A stretch of 64,000 bases of DNA from Methylophaga sp. UBA3192 (GCA_002363955.1 DEXE01000004.1:164478-228477); one strand, 5' to 3'; positions 35,037 through 43,867 are shown, counted from the stretch's first letter. Translations and numbers: made by a program. Notes: a model not told the origin generated them from the sequence alone.

Positions 35037-36197
35037 TTAGAAGATCTGACTTATGCCAATGATCAACAATGGAAGCACAAAAAACACACCGCCTATATAG
35101 GCAACAACATAAAGCTTGTTTTTCTGGGCATACATCGCCAGGGTCTCGGCCATTTTGACCGGTAACGGACGAAATACCGGCAACACATATATCAGTAGAA
35201 TCGCCATCAAATTAAAAAACAGATGCACCAGAGCTATCTGCAAAGCAAGTTCAGCCGTTGGGCCCGATATCGCCGTTGCTGCAAGCAAGGCAGTGATGGT
35301 GGTGCCGACGTTTGCCCCTAAAGTAAATGGATAGATCTGTTTAATTGAGAACACACCGGTTCCTGCCAGCGGAACGATTAAAGCAGTGGTGGTGGAAGAA
35401 GATTGGACCAGAACCGTAATAATTGACCCTGAGGTCATGCCAGCAATCGGCCCCCTGCCCACCGCCTTATGCAAAATGTCTTTTGCTTTGCCCACCATCA
35501 CTTTACGCAGTAACTTACCAATCGCTGAAACCACAAACAGGATCAACGCAATACCGATCACTATCAACGCAATACCCGCCCAGACTTCAGGCAGCCAACC
35601 CGTTATAAACTTCAATGCATCGTCTGCCGGTGCCAGCAAGATCTTCATGAAATTTACATTACTCATGCTGACGCTGGCATCCGAAATGAAAAACCCTGAC
35701 ATAAACTCAGCAGTATTCTGTAAGGGTTTAAATAAAAGCTCTAGCGGTAACAGTATGAGTACAGCAAGGATGTTGAAGCTATCGTGCACTGTGGCAGCGG
35801 CAAAGGCACGGCGGAATTCTTCTCCGTTACGAACATGCCCCAGACTCACCAATGTACTGGTTAATGAGGTACCGATATTCGCGCCCATCACCATAGGAAT
35901 GGCAATGCTTAACGGCAATCCACCGGCCACCATACCGACAATAATGGAGGTGACCGTACTGGAGCTTTGAATCAATGCAGTAGCGACAACACCGATAATG
36001 AGAGCAATAACCGGATTTGAGGCAAAAGAAAATAATTCCTTGGCATTACTGGCTGTCGCCATTTTAAAACCACTGCCAATGGCACCCACTGAAGCCAGCA
36101 ACAGATAAATCAATGCCGCCACCATCAACCATGCCTGCCAATTAGATTGTGATGCCTGTGCGTTTAATGAGGGGTTTTGCTGGGTAATGGTAGACAT
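35037..36197 (-). CDS. Na+/phosphate cotransporter family protein (NptA type)
   Basis: The 386-residue inner-membrane protein imports or exports phosphate with sodium. It has about nine hydrophobic helices and the duplicated signature of the family: ALIQSSSTVTSIIVGMVAGG (near residue 80) and TVLVQSSSTTTALIVPLAG (near residue 265), each followed by a MGANIGTS or LGANVGTT motif. It is the first gene of the unit with the coiled-coil and PstS-like genes. A candidate Pho box lies about 50 bp upstream. It lacks the C-terminal PhoU-like domain of some relatives. Confidence 0.9.
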   Translation of the reverse strand: MSTITQQNPSLNAQASQSNWQAWLMVAALIYLLLASVGAIGSGFKMATASNAKELFSFASNPVIALIIGVVATALIQSSSTVTSIIVGMVAGGLPLSIAIPMVMGANIGTSLTSTLVSLGHVRNGEEFRRAFAAATVHDSFNILAVLILLPLELLFKPLQNTAEFMSGFFISDASVSMSNVNFMKILLAPADDALKFITGWLPEVWAGIALIVIGIALILFVVSAIGKLLRKVMVGKAKDILHKAVGRGPIAGMTSGSIITVLVQSSSTTTALIVPLAGTGVFSIKQIYPFTLGANVGTTITALLAATAISGPTAELALQIALVHLFFNLMAILLIYVLPVFRPLPVKMAETLAMYAQKNKLYVVAYIGGVFFVLPLLIIGISQIF

Positions 36198-36245
36198 GAG
36201 CGATCACTCTTATTGAAATTCACTCATGCAATTTAATGCTCATCT

Positions 36246-36263
36246 ATGACACTTTGATGAACA
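36246..36263 (-). promoter_or_regulatory. Candidate Pho box upstream of the Na/Pi cotransporter
   Basis: On the minus strand TGTTCATCAAAGTGTCAT agrees with the PhoB consensus CTGTCATAAATCTGTCAT at 12 of 18 positions, including the perfect second half TGTCAT. It stands 49 bp before the start codon. Confidence 0.45.
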
Positions 36264-36443
36264 ATTTTCAGTTATTAATTTGGATAACTGAATGATCGTG
36301 TTAGTTGATATTCAGATTCGTGATAAACCAGCCCATAAAAATTTTTATATCACTTACAAACATTTACATAGCTTGAACCAAACTTACAGAGAAAAGGCTT
36401 AACCTGATTTCCAGTGACGGCCTTATCAAGCGAGGTAAACACA

Positions 36444-36830
36444 ATGTTAAATTCAACAAAGACAAAAACATTAACTTTAATGGTGTTTTCACTGTTACTT
36501 ATCGGCTTTTCAGTCAATACCGCCAAAGCAGATGTCAGAATCAATATAGGATTAGGTTATCCAATCGGTTATGTAGATCATCGACATCATGGTTATGTTG
36601 TGCAACACCATGCTCCCCGATACAGCTATCACAAGCATCATTACCATCAGCCGAAAAAGTATTATTCAAAACATAAACACCATTACCACCAGCCAAAAAA
36701 ATATTATTCAAAAAATAAACATCATCCGAAATCCTACCGTGGACACGGACATAACCGTGACCATTATCGATATGAATCCAGAGGAAATCATCGGAATTAC
36801 GGACATCGGGATCATCGCTACTATCGATAA
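36444..36830 (+). CDS. Small exported histidine-rich repeat protein
   Basis: The 128-residue precursor has a signal peptide (LTLMVFSLLLIGFSVNTAKA) and a mature part with very many histidine, tyrosine and lysine residues. A 14-residue unit HKHHYHQPKKYYSK is repeated directly and a third partial copy reads NKHHPKSYRG; the DNA shows the same 42-bp tandem repeat. Such chains may bind Ni, Zn, Cu or Fe in the periplasm, but no family with a known role is recognised. GAGGT precedes the ATG. It sits alone between two divergent or convergent units and ends at a bidirectional terminator shared with the siderophore receptor. Confidence 0.75.
   Translation: MLNSTKTKTLTLMVFSLLLIGFSVNTAKADVRINIGLGYPIGYVDHRHHGYVVQHHAPRYSYHKHHYHQPKKYYSKHKHHYHQPKKYYSKNKHHPKSYRGHGHNRDHYRYESRGNHRNYGHRDHRYYR
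36633..36722. repeat. 42-bp tandem repeat in the histidine-rich gene
   Basis: Two consecutive units, each encoding HKHHYHQPKKYYSK, differ at a few third positions (CATCATTACCATCAGCC versus CACCATTACCACCAGCC). Confidence 0.8.
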
Positions 36831-36863
36831 TCCGAAGTCAGATTAGTATGATTTGAAATGAAT

Positions 36864-36885
36864 AAGGCCCCAATTCAGGGGCCTT
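36864..36885. terminator. Bidirectional terminator
   Basis: AAGGCCCC and GGGGCCTT pair perfectly around AATTCA, with A/T-rich flanks. It lies between the convergent histidine-rich and receptor genes. Confidence 0.8.
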
Positions 36886-36897
36886 GTTATTTTAATC

Positions 36898-39006
36898 CTA
36901 GAAGCTATAACGGACATTGGCAGCTACAGAGCGGCGTTCACCATAGCCACAATCGAAGCCTTCGCCACGGCACCATGAAATAAACTCTTCATCCGTCAGA
37001 TTTTTTGCATCAACGGTAAAGTCCCAATCACCCACAGCATAACCAATCATTGCGTCATATAAGGTTTCGGATGGAATCTCAGGAGCCCCACTACCGCCGA
37101 CAACATCACCAATATAGCGAATGCCGGCACCAACGCGCCAATGATTACCCAGATAGAGTTTATTCCACCATGAACCCGTTTTCTCAGCCAAAGCAGACAG
37201 TCGATCTCCGGTACTATCATTTTTGGCATTTAAATCAGTATAGGCAAACTGGGTTTCAAAGTTATTCCACCGTTTATTAATTTGCAGTTCCCAGCCATCA
37301 ATTACTGCTCCAACCTGTTCAACACCACCTGGTGTCTGTCCCTGCACGATCCGGTTGGTTTCTGTAATATCGAAATAGGCCATTGTCACAGCCAAGGTTT
37401 TATCTGGTGAAAGATATTTAATACCGATTTCTTCCTGTTCACCCGTAGTTGGCTTTAAGGTATTGGCGGCCGAGGTGCCGTCGGTACCGAGGTTCATGCT
37501 AAAGGCCTCAGCATAACTAATGTATGGAGATAGCCCATTATCAAACCGGTACATCAAACCAATACGTCCGGTTGTCTCCTGTTCATCACTGGTAGTATTG
37601 GGTCCGGTTACAGCAAGTTTCCGATTTTTGGCGAAATCACGTCGTAAACCAGCAGATAACACCACTTTACCGATTTCAATATGATCAGCCAGATAGATAC
37701 CAACCTGCTGTATTTCATTATCATCACGGTCAACCGGATTGGCTAATGCAGCAGTATTTAAATTCCCATACTGTGGATCATAAAGATTAATAATTCCGCC
37801 ACCGGTTGAATTAGAAACATAATTTTCTTCTTCCCATAACGCATCCTGTCTATCCCAGCCAATAATGACATTATGACGGGTTATCCCCAGATCAAAGACA
37901 CCTGACAGACGTGTATCCAGATTAAATATCCGGGTCTGACGATCGGCTGTATGAATACTGCGTGCAATATTGCCTTCAGGAGAAACAACGCCTCCAACTT
38001 GTGCCCAATGCTCACGGGTTTTGGTACTGGATTCTGTGTAACGGGCTGTTGTGGAAAATGACCAGCTATCATTGAATTTATGATCAAAAAAGAACGTTAA
38101 TTCTGTTTTCTCTCTGTCATATCTATCCCAGTCAGGCTCACCGACAAAGGTTTCTGATCCAACATAACCAAAAGGTCCTCGATCAAGCGTACCGGTTTGT
38201 GGCAAAAACTGAGCAGATACCTGGCCTCTGTTTTCCTGGCGGTTTAATAAGAGTGAAAACGTTGTATCGTCTGTTGGTTTCCACGTAATTGAAGGAGCAA
38301 TTACATAGCCATCATCTTCAACATGATCCACCTGAGTATCGGCATCGCGTTGCAAGCCAACAACCCTGTAGAGCAGTTTGCCATCATCTGTTGCAGGTCC
38401 CGTTACATCAAACGCAATCTGCTTACGATTATGTGAACCATATTGTCCCCATATCTCACCTTGCTGCTCGGCTTTGGGTAATTTTGATACCGAATTAATA
38501 ACCCCACCCAGATCCCCCTGACCATACAACATTGAAGAGGGTCCTTTTAGTACCTCAATGCTTTCCAACGCATAAACATTGGTTCGCACACTGTTATAAG
38601 AACCATAAATCTGTCTTAAACCATCAAGGTAAAGCCCTGGAGCAATACCACGTACCTTGGCACTGTCAATGCGGGTATCAGCTCCAAAAGCGCCAGAGTA
38701 AACACCGGAAGTATATTGCAACGCATCCTGGATATTTTTTGCCCCGGTATCTTTCATGAAATCATCATCGATGATGGACATGGAAAAGGGCTGATCCATA
38801 ATCGGCACATTTAACTTTCCAACAACAGGCTCTTTTTCCAGCTCGATATAACCTAACGTATCTGCGTTTGTCGATGTAACCTCAACGGTAGGCAGATCCA
38901 ATGACTTTTCTTCAGTTTCCTCAGCGATTGCATTTGGTGTAAATACAAACATAGCCAATACGGCAGGCGCACAAAACAGCCGGAGCTTTTGAACAGGTGG
39001 ATACAT
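36898..39006 (-). CDS. TonB-dependent siderophore receptor
   Basis: The 702-residue precursor has a signal peptide (MYPPVQKLRLFCAPAVLAMF to AIA near 28), a TonB-box region, a plug domain of the siderophore class (VPIMDQPFSMSIIDDDFMKD, IEVLKGPSSMLYGQGDLGGV) and a barrel ending SVAANVRYSF, with a cysteine pair in the last loop (WCRGEGFDCGYG) typical of FhuE/FpvB-like receptors. There is no STN domain, so it is not a signalling receptor. GGGAAA precedes the chosen ATG; the frame extends 28 codons more. A Fur-like box lies about 30 bp upstream. The siderophore is not predictable. Confidence 0.88.
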   Translation of the reverse strand: MYPPVQKLRLFCAPAVLAMFVFTPNAIAEETEEKSLDLPTVEVTSTNADTLGYIELEKEPVVGKLNVPIMDQPFSMSIIDDDFMKDTGAKNIQDALQYTSGVYSGAFGADTRIDSAKVRGIAPGLYLDGLRQIYGSYNSVRTNVYALESIEVLKGPSSMLYGQGDLGGVINSVSKLPKAEQQGEIWGQYGSHNRKQIAFDVTGPATDDGKLLYRVVGLQRDADTQVDHVEDDGYVIAPSITWKPTDDTTFSLLLNRQENRGQVSAQFLPQTGTLDRGPFGYVGSETFVGEPDWDRYDREKTELTFFFDHKFNDSWSFSTTARYTESSTKTREHWAQVGGVVSPEGNIARSIHTADRQTRIFNLDTRLSGVFDLGITRHNVIIGWDRQDALWEEENYVSNSTGGGIINLYDPQYGNLNTAALANPVDRDDNEIQQVGIYLADHIEIGKVVLSAGLRRDFAKNRKLAVTGPNTTSDEQETTGRIGLMYRFDNGLSPYISYAEAFSMNLGTDGTSAANTLKPTTGEQEEIGIKYLSPDKTLAVTMAYFDITETNRIVQGQTPGGVEQVGAVIDGWELQINKRWNNFETQFAYTDLNAKNDSTGDRLSALAEKTGSWWNKLYLGNHWRVGAGIRYIGDVVGGSGAPEIPSETLYDAMIGYAVGDWDFTVDAKNLTDEEFISWCRGEGFDCGYGERRSVAANVRYSF

Positions 39007-39036
39007 TACATTTCCCAGTTTGTTTAAATTAAAGCT

Positions 39037-39051
39037 AAATGATAGTGATTT
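39037..39051 (-). promoter_or_regulatory. Fur-like box upstream of a siderophore receptor
   Basis: AAATGATAGTGATTT resembles the Fur 7-1-7 core (TGATAATnATTATCA) with a few mismatches, 31 bp before the receptor start. The rest of the 333-bp gap to the next gene (39052-39339) shows no other feature that I can support. Confidence 0.45.
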
Positions 39052-39339
39052 AGATTTGCGTAATGTAAAGGAGTGTAACAAGCCTGTCAATTGTGGCTTT
39101 ACGGGAAACTCCCTTAACCAACCATATAAATGTAAGGGCTGTCGTAGATAAACTTATATCCAGCTACTTGCTTTACTTTCGAGTGATAATGGGATTTTGA
39201 AGATAATTTGCCAGCAGACAAATAGTAAAAATGACTATTTATATTCCGTTAAAGCTATGAGCGATTTTCTTAATTTACGTCAAATAATCTCTCGAATAGT
39301 TAGCTGCCCTTCGTCCGTGAAGAGTATTTAAGTTATCGA

Positions 39340-41520
39340 TCAGAAGCTGGTTCTCAGATTAAGCGAGACACTACGTGGCTCACCATAGGTGTTGTAGGTA
39401 TTTAGCCCGCCAATACGCTCGTAATATTTGCGATCTGTCAGGTTATTCACGGCAATTGTAAGGCTGGTTTTCTGAGTGATGTCATATCCCAGCTGGGCGT
39501 TAAAAACAGCGTAACCGGTGCCTTCTCTTAGGCCTTTTTCGCCTGTTCCGATGACCGCTGAGTTTGCCGTCATACCAGCACTTGCGCGCCAGGGTGTACC
39601 GGCAAACCGATAGGTCCCGTAGAGCTTGAGCGAGTGCCGCGGCTCAAACAGCGAGAAACGTTCACCTTCCCTAAGGCGGTCAACCTCGAAGCTGCTCGTT
39701 ATGTAGGCATAACCAGCCATCAGTTGCAGATTAGCTGTCGGACTGCCACTGATCTCTACTTCGGCACCTTTTACTTCGACTTCACCAGCAGAAAGGAAGA
39801 ATCCGGGATTATCAAGATCGTTAAACGAGCGATTAACATCGCGGGTCCGGAAGACCGATGCACCAAACTGTAGCTTGCCATCATTGAATTCGCCTTTGAT
39901 ACCGACTTCAATCTGCCTACCCTCGCGAGGGTCCAGATTTCTGCCACTGACCGCTTGCTGCGTTTGTGGCATAAAGATATCAGCGTAACTGCTATACAAG
40001 GCAAGGTGCTGGTTTATGCGATAGACCACACCAGCATAAGGCGTGAAGATATTACGTTCACGTGACCTTTCATCCCATGATGTGGAAGGGGAAGGTGAAA
40101 CATTTCGGCTACGGTATGTGTAATTGCTAAATCGGCCGCCAAGCACCACAGTTAACGGGTCAGTCAATGAAAATCTGAGCTGACTGTACATACCGTTTTG
40201 GGTCGTTTCATACCCAAAACCTCCGACATAGGGCTTAATGCTGTTTTTGGGTACCAGATCTGCACGTCCGAACGGAACGTTGGCAATGGAAGAGTTCGCC
40301 CCGGAAAGTCTTTCTTCACTTAAACGTTCATAATTAAATCCAACAGTCGCGGCATGCTGCCTGCCAAGTAATGAGAATGGACCGGTGCCATAGACATCAA
40401 ACGATTCACGTGTGGACTCGTAATCCCAACCTCTGCGTAAATAATTGCCAATTAGTCCAGTCGCTGGATCGACACCGCCGGTGGGGAAAGCATCATTTAA
40501 GCGCCAATCCCGCGAAGCATGTCCAACCAGTGCTTTTAGTTGCCATCCGTTATCCAGATGATGGGCAGCCTCAAATCCTATGGTGGTATTTCTCGTTTCA
40601 TTGCGCGCCCATGACGGCATGGTTGTGGTTGATCGAGATGTATCAATCAGTGTTCCGTCGGTATAGGCAGGCAGCCCCATAAACGGGTTGGTTTTATCGT
40701 CTTGAGATGCCACATAAAATGAGAAACTAGTGTATGAGGTCAGATCGTAATCAAGTGTGCCGTATACAAAGTTCTTACGACTCTTTGCGTCATCATAATA
40801 GAACTCGCGATCCTGCAAGGTGGCAACGAACCGTCCCCGCAGACTGCCGTCATCGTTTAATGGGGTGCCAGCGTCGAACTCGGCCCGGTTATTCGACCAC
40901 GAACCATGAGTCAGCGCCAGAGATCCCTGTGTCTCACCAGGCGCACGCTTGCGAACGAAGTTAACTGTTCCGCCTGGCTGTCCAGATCCCTGAAACAAAC
41001 CCGCCGGCCCACGCAACACCTCTATCCGATCAAACATTGCTACATCATATTGCTGGGTGGCGTTTAGACCGCCAAAAGCCGGTACACCATCATAGCTGGG
41101 TTCCAGAAAATAACCGCGTGAACGAATCTGGTAAGTCGCACCATCCCAAGGGGTTACGGTAACACCGGTGACCTGGGCCAATGCATCTTCCACCCGGACT
41201 ATATTTTGATCTTCTATACGTTGGCGCGTGATCACACTGACTGAATTGGGGATTTCCATCACCGGCACGGCAGCTTTCCCCCCTATAGTCAAAACCGGTG
41301 ATACATAACTGCCGCTTCCTTCAGTGGTAGCATCAGCCCAGCCCCTGACCGTGATCGAAGGTAATGTTTCGTCACTCTGAGGATCTGCTTTCACGCTGCT
41401 TTCAGCACTCGCATTAAACGACCAGCTTAACGCGAGACTGGCTAAGAAAAGTCGATGTAGCCGGAATTTTGAAGGCATTAAGACAGCTAACTCATTGGAA
41501 ATCAGAGTTTGTTTTTTCAT
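39340..41520 (-). CDS. TonB-dependent siderophore receptor
   Basis: The 726-residue precursor starts with MKKQTLISNELAVLMPSKF, a long leader with a hydrophobic signal (LFLASLALSWSFNASA), then TVRGWADATTEGSG, a siderophore-type plug (MEIPNSVSVITRQRIEDQNI, RIEVLRGPAGLFQGSGQPGG, TVNFVRKRAP) and a barrel ending VSLNLRTSF. No STN domain is present. GAGA stands 7 bp before the chosen start; an inner ATG at 41478 is possible. It is the fourth TonB receptor in the window and lies just downstream of another on the same strand, separated by 333 bp, so it likely has its own promoter. Confidence 0.88.
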   Translation of the reverse strand: MKKQTLISNELAVLMPSKFRLHRLFLASLALSWSFNASAESSVKADPQSDETLPSITVRGWADATTEGSGSYVSPVLTIGGKAAVPVMEIPNSVSVITRQRIEDQNIVRVEDALAQVTGVTVTPWDGATYQIRSRGYFLEPSYDGVPAFGGLNATQQYDVAMFDRIEVLRGPAGLFQGSGQPGGTVNFVRKRAPGETQGSLALTHGSWSNNRAEFDAGTPLNDDGSLRGRFVATLQDREFYYDDAKSRKNFVYGTLDYDLTSYTSFSFYVASQDDKTNPFMGLPAYTDGTLIDTSRSTTTMPSWARNETRNTTIGFEAAHHLDNGWQLKALVGHASRDWRLNDAFPTGGVDPATGLIGNYLRRGWDYESTRESFDVYGTGPFSLLGRQHAATVGFNYERLSEERLSGANSSIANVPFGRADLVPKNSIKPYVGGFGYETTQNGMYSQLRFSLTDPLTVVLGGRFSNYTYRSRNVSPSPSTSWDERSRERNIFTPYAGVVYRINQHLALYSSYADIFMPQTQQAVSGRNLDPREGRQIEVGIKGEFNDGKLQFGASVFRTRDVNRSFNDLDNPGFFLSAGEVEVKGAEVEISGSPTANLQLMAGYAYITSSFEVDRLREGERFSLFEPRHSLKLYGTYRFAGTPWRASAGMTANSAVIGTGEKGLREGTGYAVFNAQLGYDITQKTSLTIAVNNLTDRKYYERIGGLNTYNTYGEPRSVSLNLRTSF

Positions 41521-41911
41521 TTCAGTTCTCAAAGCTCGAAAATAAGATGCAAGGTGTTCAGAGACGCCGCTTCATTGCAGAATTTGGTTAAAACACTAAT
41601 AGCTATGATACATCATATCTATTTCTTGTCACTACAATGCTTAATCTTTCTGTTGATCTTGCGGGAGTCTTACAGGCACGGCATTGTTTTTACAGCCTGA
41701 GCATTATTGCCGGAAACTATGTCAGAGAAGACACTATAAGGAGGTTTTAGTGTGACCATCGCTCCTTCTCAGATCTAGACAATTACGGGTTACGCATGCC
41801 GCCAGAATGTCCTAAATATCGGCAAAACAGTGACAACCAGTCGCAGATAATGCAAGCTTATTACTCTTAACACGCTCTGAAGCCCCAGAGAGCAACAAAA
41901 GGAAAACGCTT
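41521..41911. promoter_or_regulatory. 391-bp intergenic region before bacterioferritin
   Basis: This gap diverges between a siderophore receptor and bacterioferritin. I see no clear Fur box. At 41739-41746 a perfect AAGGAGGT is followed by a GTG and an eight-codon frame (41753-41779), which may be a leader peptide or chance. The bacterioferritin start has its own AAGGAAAA. Confidence 0.3.
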
Positions 41912-42391
41912 ATGAAAGGCAGCCAGAAAGTTATCGATTTGCTCAACAAGCTACTTGCCGGTGAGCTGACCGCAATGGATCAATACTTCATCCACTCCAG
42001 AATGTACGAAGATTGGGGCCTGACAAGATTATACAACCGCATTGCCCATGAAATGCAGGATGAAACGGATCATGCCGATCAGATGATCAAACGCATTTTG
42101 TTTCTGGAAGGCATGCCGAATCTGGCCCATCGTGAACCATTACATGTCGGCCACACTGTCCCGGAAATGCTGCAAAACGATCTGGATTTGGAATACGCTG
42201 TGGTCAAAAATCTTCGAGAAGGCATCGCGTTGTGTGAAGCGGAAGAAGATTACGAAACCCGTCAGATGCTGTTAAAACAATTGGAAGATACTGAGTTAGA
42301 TCACACCCACTGGCTGGAACAGCAACTGGGCCTGATTGATAAGATGGGTTTGAGAAATTACCAGCAGGCCATGACCTTGGCTGAAGCCTGA
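41912..42391 (+). CDS. bfr: Bacterioferritin without the heme-ligand methionine
   Basis: The 159-residue four-helix-bundle protein stores iron as a 24-mer. The ferroxidase ligands are all present: E18, E51, H54, E94 region, E127 and H130, in ELTAMDQY, EMQDETDHAD and DTELDHTHW. Aligned without gaps to E. coli Bfr from memory, position 52, the methionine that binds heme between subunits, is threonine (ETDHAD instead of EMKHAD). This makes it like the heme-free alpha-type subunits of two-subunit bacterioferritins. No second bfr gene is in the window. AAGGAAAA precedes the start. Confidence 0.93.
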   Translation: MKGSQKVIDLLNKLLAGELTAMDQYFIHSRMYEDWGLTRLYNRIAHEMQDETDHADQMIKRILFLEGMPNLAHREPLHVGHTVPEMLQNDLDLEYAVVKNLREGIALCEAEEDYETRQMLLKQLEDTELDHTHWLEQQLGLIDKMGLRNYQQAMTLAEA

Positions 42392-42409
42392 AGATTTCAT
42401 TAATGACCG

Positions 42410-42494
42410 AATGGTAGGTTGGGTTGAATGCAATAAAACCCAACAATCGTAAATAAGATGTTGGGTTTCGCAAGCTCAACCCAACCTACCCTCG
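42410..42494. repeat. REP-like inverted repeat
   Basis: GGTAGGTTGGGTTGA and TCAACCCAACCTACC bracket an inner pair AACCCAACA and TGTTGGGTT, giving a long imperfect palindrome downstream of bfr. Two related units lie at 43716-43745 and 43868-43899. Confidence 0.7.
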
Positions 42495-42521
42495 AAATGT
42501 AGATCCGGGAAAGCTGTAAGT

Positions 42522-42998
42522 TTACTTCCTCGGATCATCCTCTGGATTAATATAGGTAATATCCCACGGTCCGGTAGCGATCAATTCCACAATGGTTTCC
42601 TCTTCCGAAGTCCATACATAATGAGCATGCCCTGCTGGTAACACAAAGCTGTCACCTACGTTCAACACCTCACCGTTTTCCTTATCAAACGTCTCACCCA
42701 TGCCATTACCTAATTGGCCTTTCAGCACGGTAATAACTTCAGTGTAGGGATGCGTATGGGCTGGAATCGGGTAATTTGGTGGGAATTTCAACCAGGCGAT
42801 AAACACACCTTCTTTAGTCGGGTCCCCCAGCAAAATCACGCTTTCAGCACCTTTTGGCAGAATCGCCTCTGGTTGCCAATTTACCTCATCAGCACGAAAT
42901 GACTGCATTTTCTCCGCCGTCATCCGCTCAATCTGGTCTTCTGCAAATGCCGTTGCAGTAAAGCTAAACAACATTGAAATGATTAGTAGAATTCTCAC
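42522..42998 (-). CDS. Exported cupin-domain protein
   Basis: The 158-residue precursor has a signal peptide (MRILLIISMLFSFTATAFA) and a single cupin barrel. Metal-ligand positions are visible in PIPAHTHPYTEVITVLKGQL (two His and one Glu) and VLPAGHAHYVW (His). Such small periplasmic cupins often belong to the ChrR-like or DUF4437-like groups; the substrate is unknown. It is convergent with bfr and separated from it by a REP-like repeat. A T- and A-rich upstream region gives no clear regulator site. Confidence 0.8.
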   Translation of the reverse strand: MRILLIISMLFSFTATAFAEDQIERMTAEKMQSFRADEVNWQPEAILPKGAESVILLGDPTKEGVFIAWLKFPPNYPIPAHTHPYTEVITVLKGQLGNGMGETFDKENGEVLNVGDSFVLPAGHAHYVWTSEEETIVELIATGPWDITYINPEDDPRK

Positions 42999-43176
42999 AA
43001 TAATGTCCTTTTAAAAGTTGGTATGGAGATAAATCTGTTGTTTTGGAAATCGTCCAATATTAGTCTTTGTTATAAAAACAGTTGCTCAGTATTAATCCGA
43101 TTTTATATAGGAATTTTCCTGAAATGATGATGGTGAATTTTGATTATTTAAATACGTATGTTGTGCGGAGGAACGA

Positions 43177-43675
43177 AACCTAAAAATAGGTTTTTAACAG
43201 TACAACTTTGGTTTCGACTAAATGTCGAGTCAGGGGAATGCGTGCCCATTCCCCTAACAACCCAAGGGCACCCCTTGTGTTGGCCTGCGGCTTCACTGCG
43301 TTGCGTTTTTTGTCAGGGAGACTCACCAAACTCGCTTCGCTCAAACAGGTAAGTCTCTAATCCTGACAAAAAGCCGCTACTAATTCGTGGCATCCGTGCC
43401 ACTCACCCTTCGGGCGCTTTCAGCGTCCAAATTTGTTCCAGACAAATTTGTCGTCAATACAAAAGGGGATTTTGTCTCCAACTTCACCGGCTCTCCCTAA
43501 CGCCCTGATGCGAAGCCGAGCATCGGAGAGCTGGTCGGATCAGCATGACGGCTGTTTGACCGAAGGGAGTTTCCGTCATGCCCGACCAGATCGAGAAGCG
43601 CAGGGTACCCGCAGGGCGAGCATGGGCTGTCTTTTTGTTTGGTTCGTTTATTTTGGACAAGCAAAATAAATGAAC
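43177..43675. repeat. Chain of consecutive hairpins (structured repeat)
   Basis: Visible stems are AACCTA/TAGGTT (43177-43192), AGGGGAATG/CATTCCCCT (43232-43255), AAGGG/CCCTT (43264-43276), a long arm TTTTTGTCAGG...GAGACTCACC pairing with 43348-43372, GTGGCA/TGCCAC (43387-43402), AAATTTGT/ACAAATTT (43429-43449), CTCTCC/GGAGAG (43491-43530), CTGGTCGG...GCATGACGG pairing with CCGTCATGCCCGACCAG (43531-43589), and GTTCGTTTATTTTG/CAAAATAAATGAAC (43642-43675). Such density is not expected by chance and suggests a dispersed element or structured RNA. Confidence 0.65.
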
Positions 43676-43715
43676 GCCCAGCGGCAGCGATAAAATTATG
43701 AGTATGGTTCTGATT

Positions 43716-43745
43716 GTTGGGTTTCGTTCCTCAACCCAACCTACC
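43716..43745. repeat. REP-like repeat unit
   Basis: TGTTGGGTTTCGTTCCTCAA followed by CCCAACCTACC is the same family as the unit after bfr. Confidence 0.65.
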
Positions 43746-43867
43746 GTGCTTTAGTCCGAAATCGCTAAGTTGGGGGTCACACTACAAGTTATTGGGCGAT
43801 CCGGGTGTAACCGATGTAGTTGAATTAAACTGTTACCGATGTATGTGAATTGAGATATAGAATTTAA

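Noticed and set aside
43433..43669. 78-codon open frame (MFQTNLSSIQ start)
   Set aside because: It follows the arms of the hairpin chain, has no ribosome binding site and unlikely composition; it is treated as part of the repeat.
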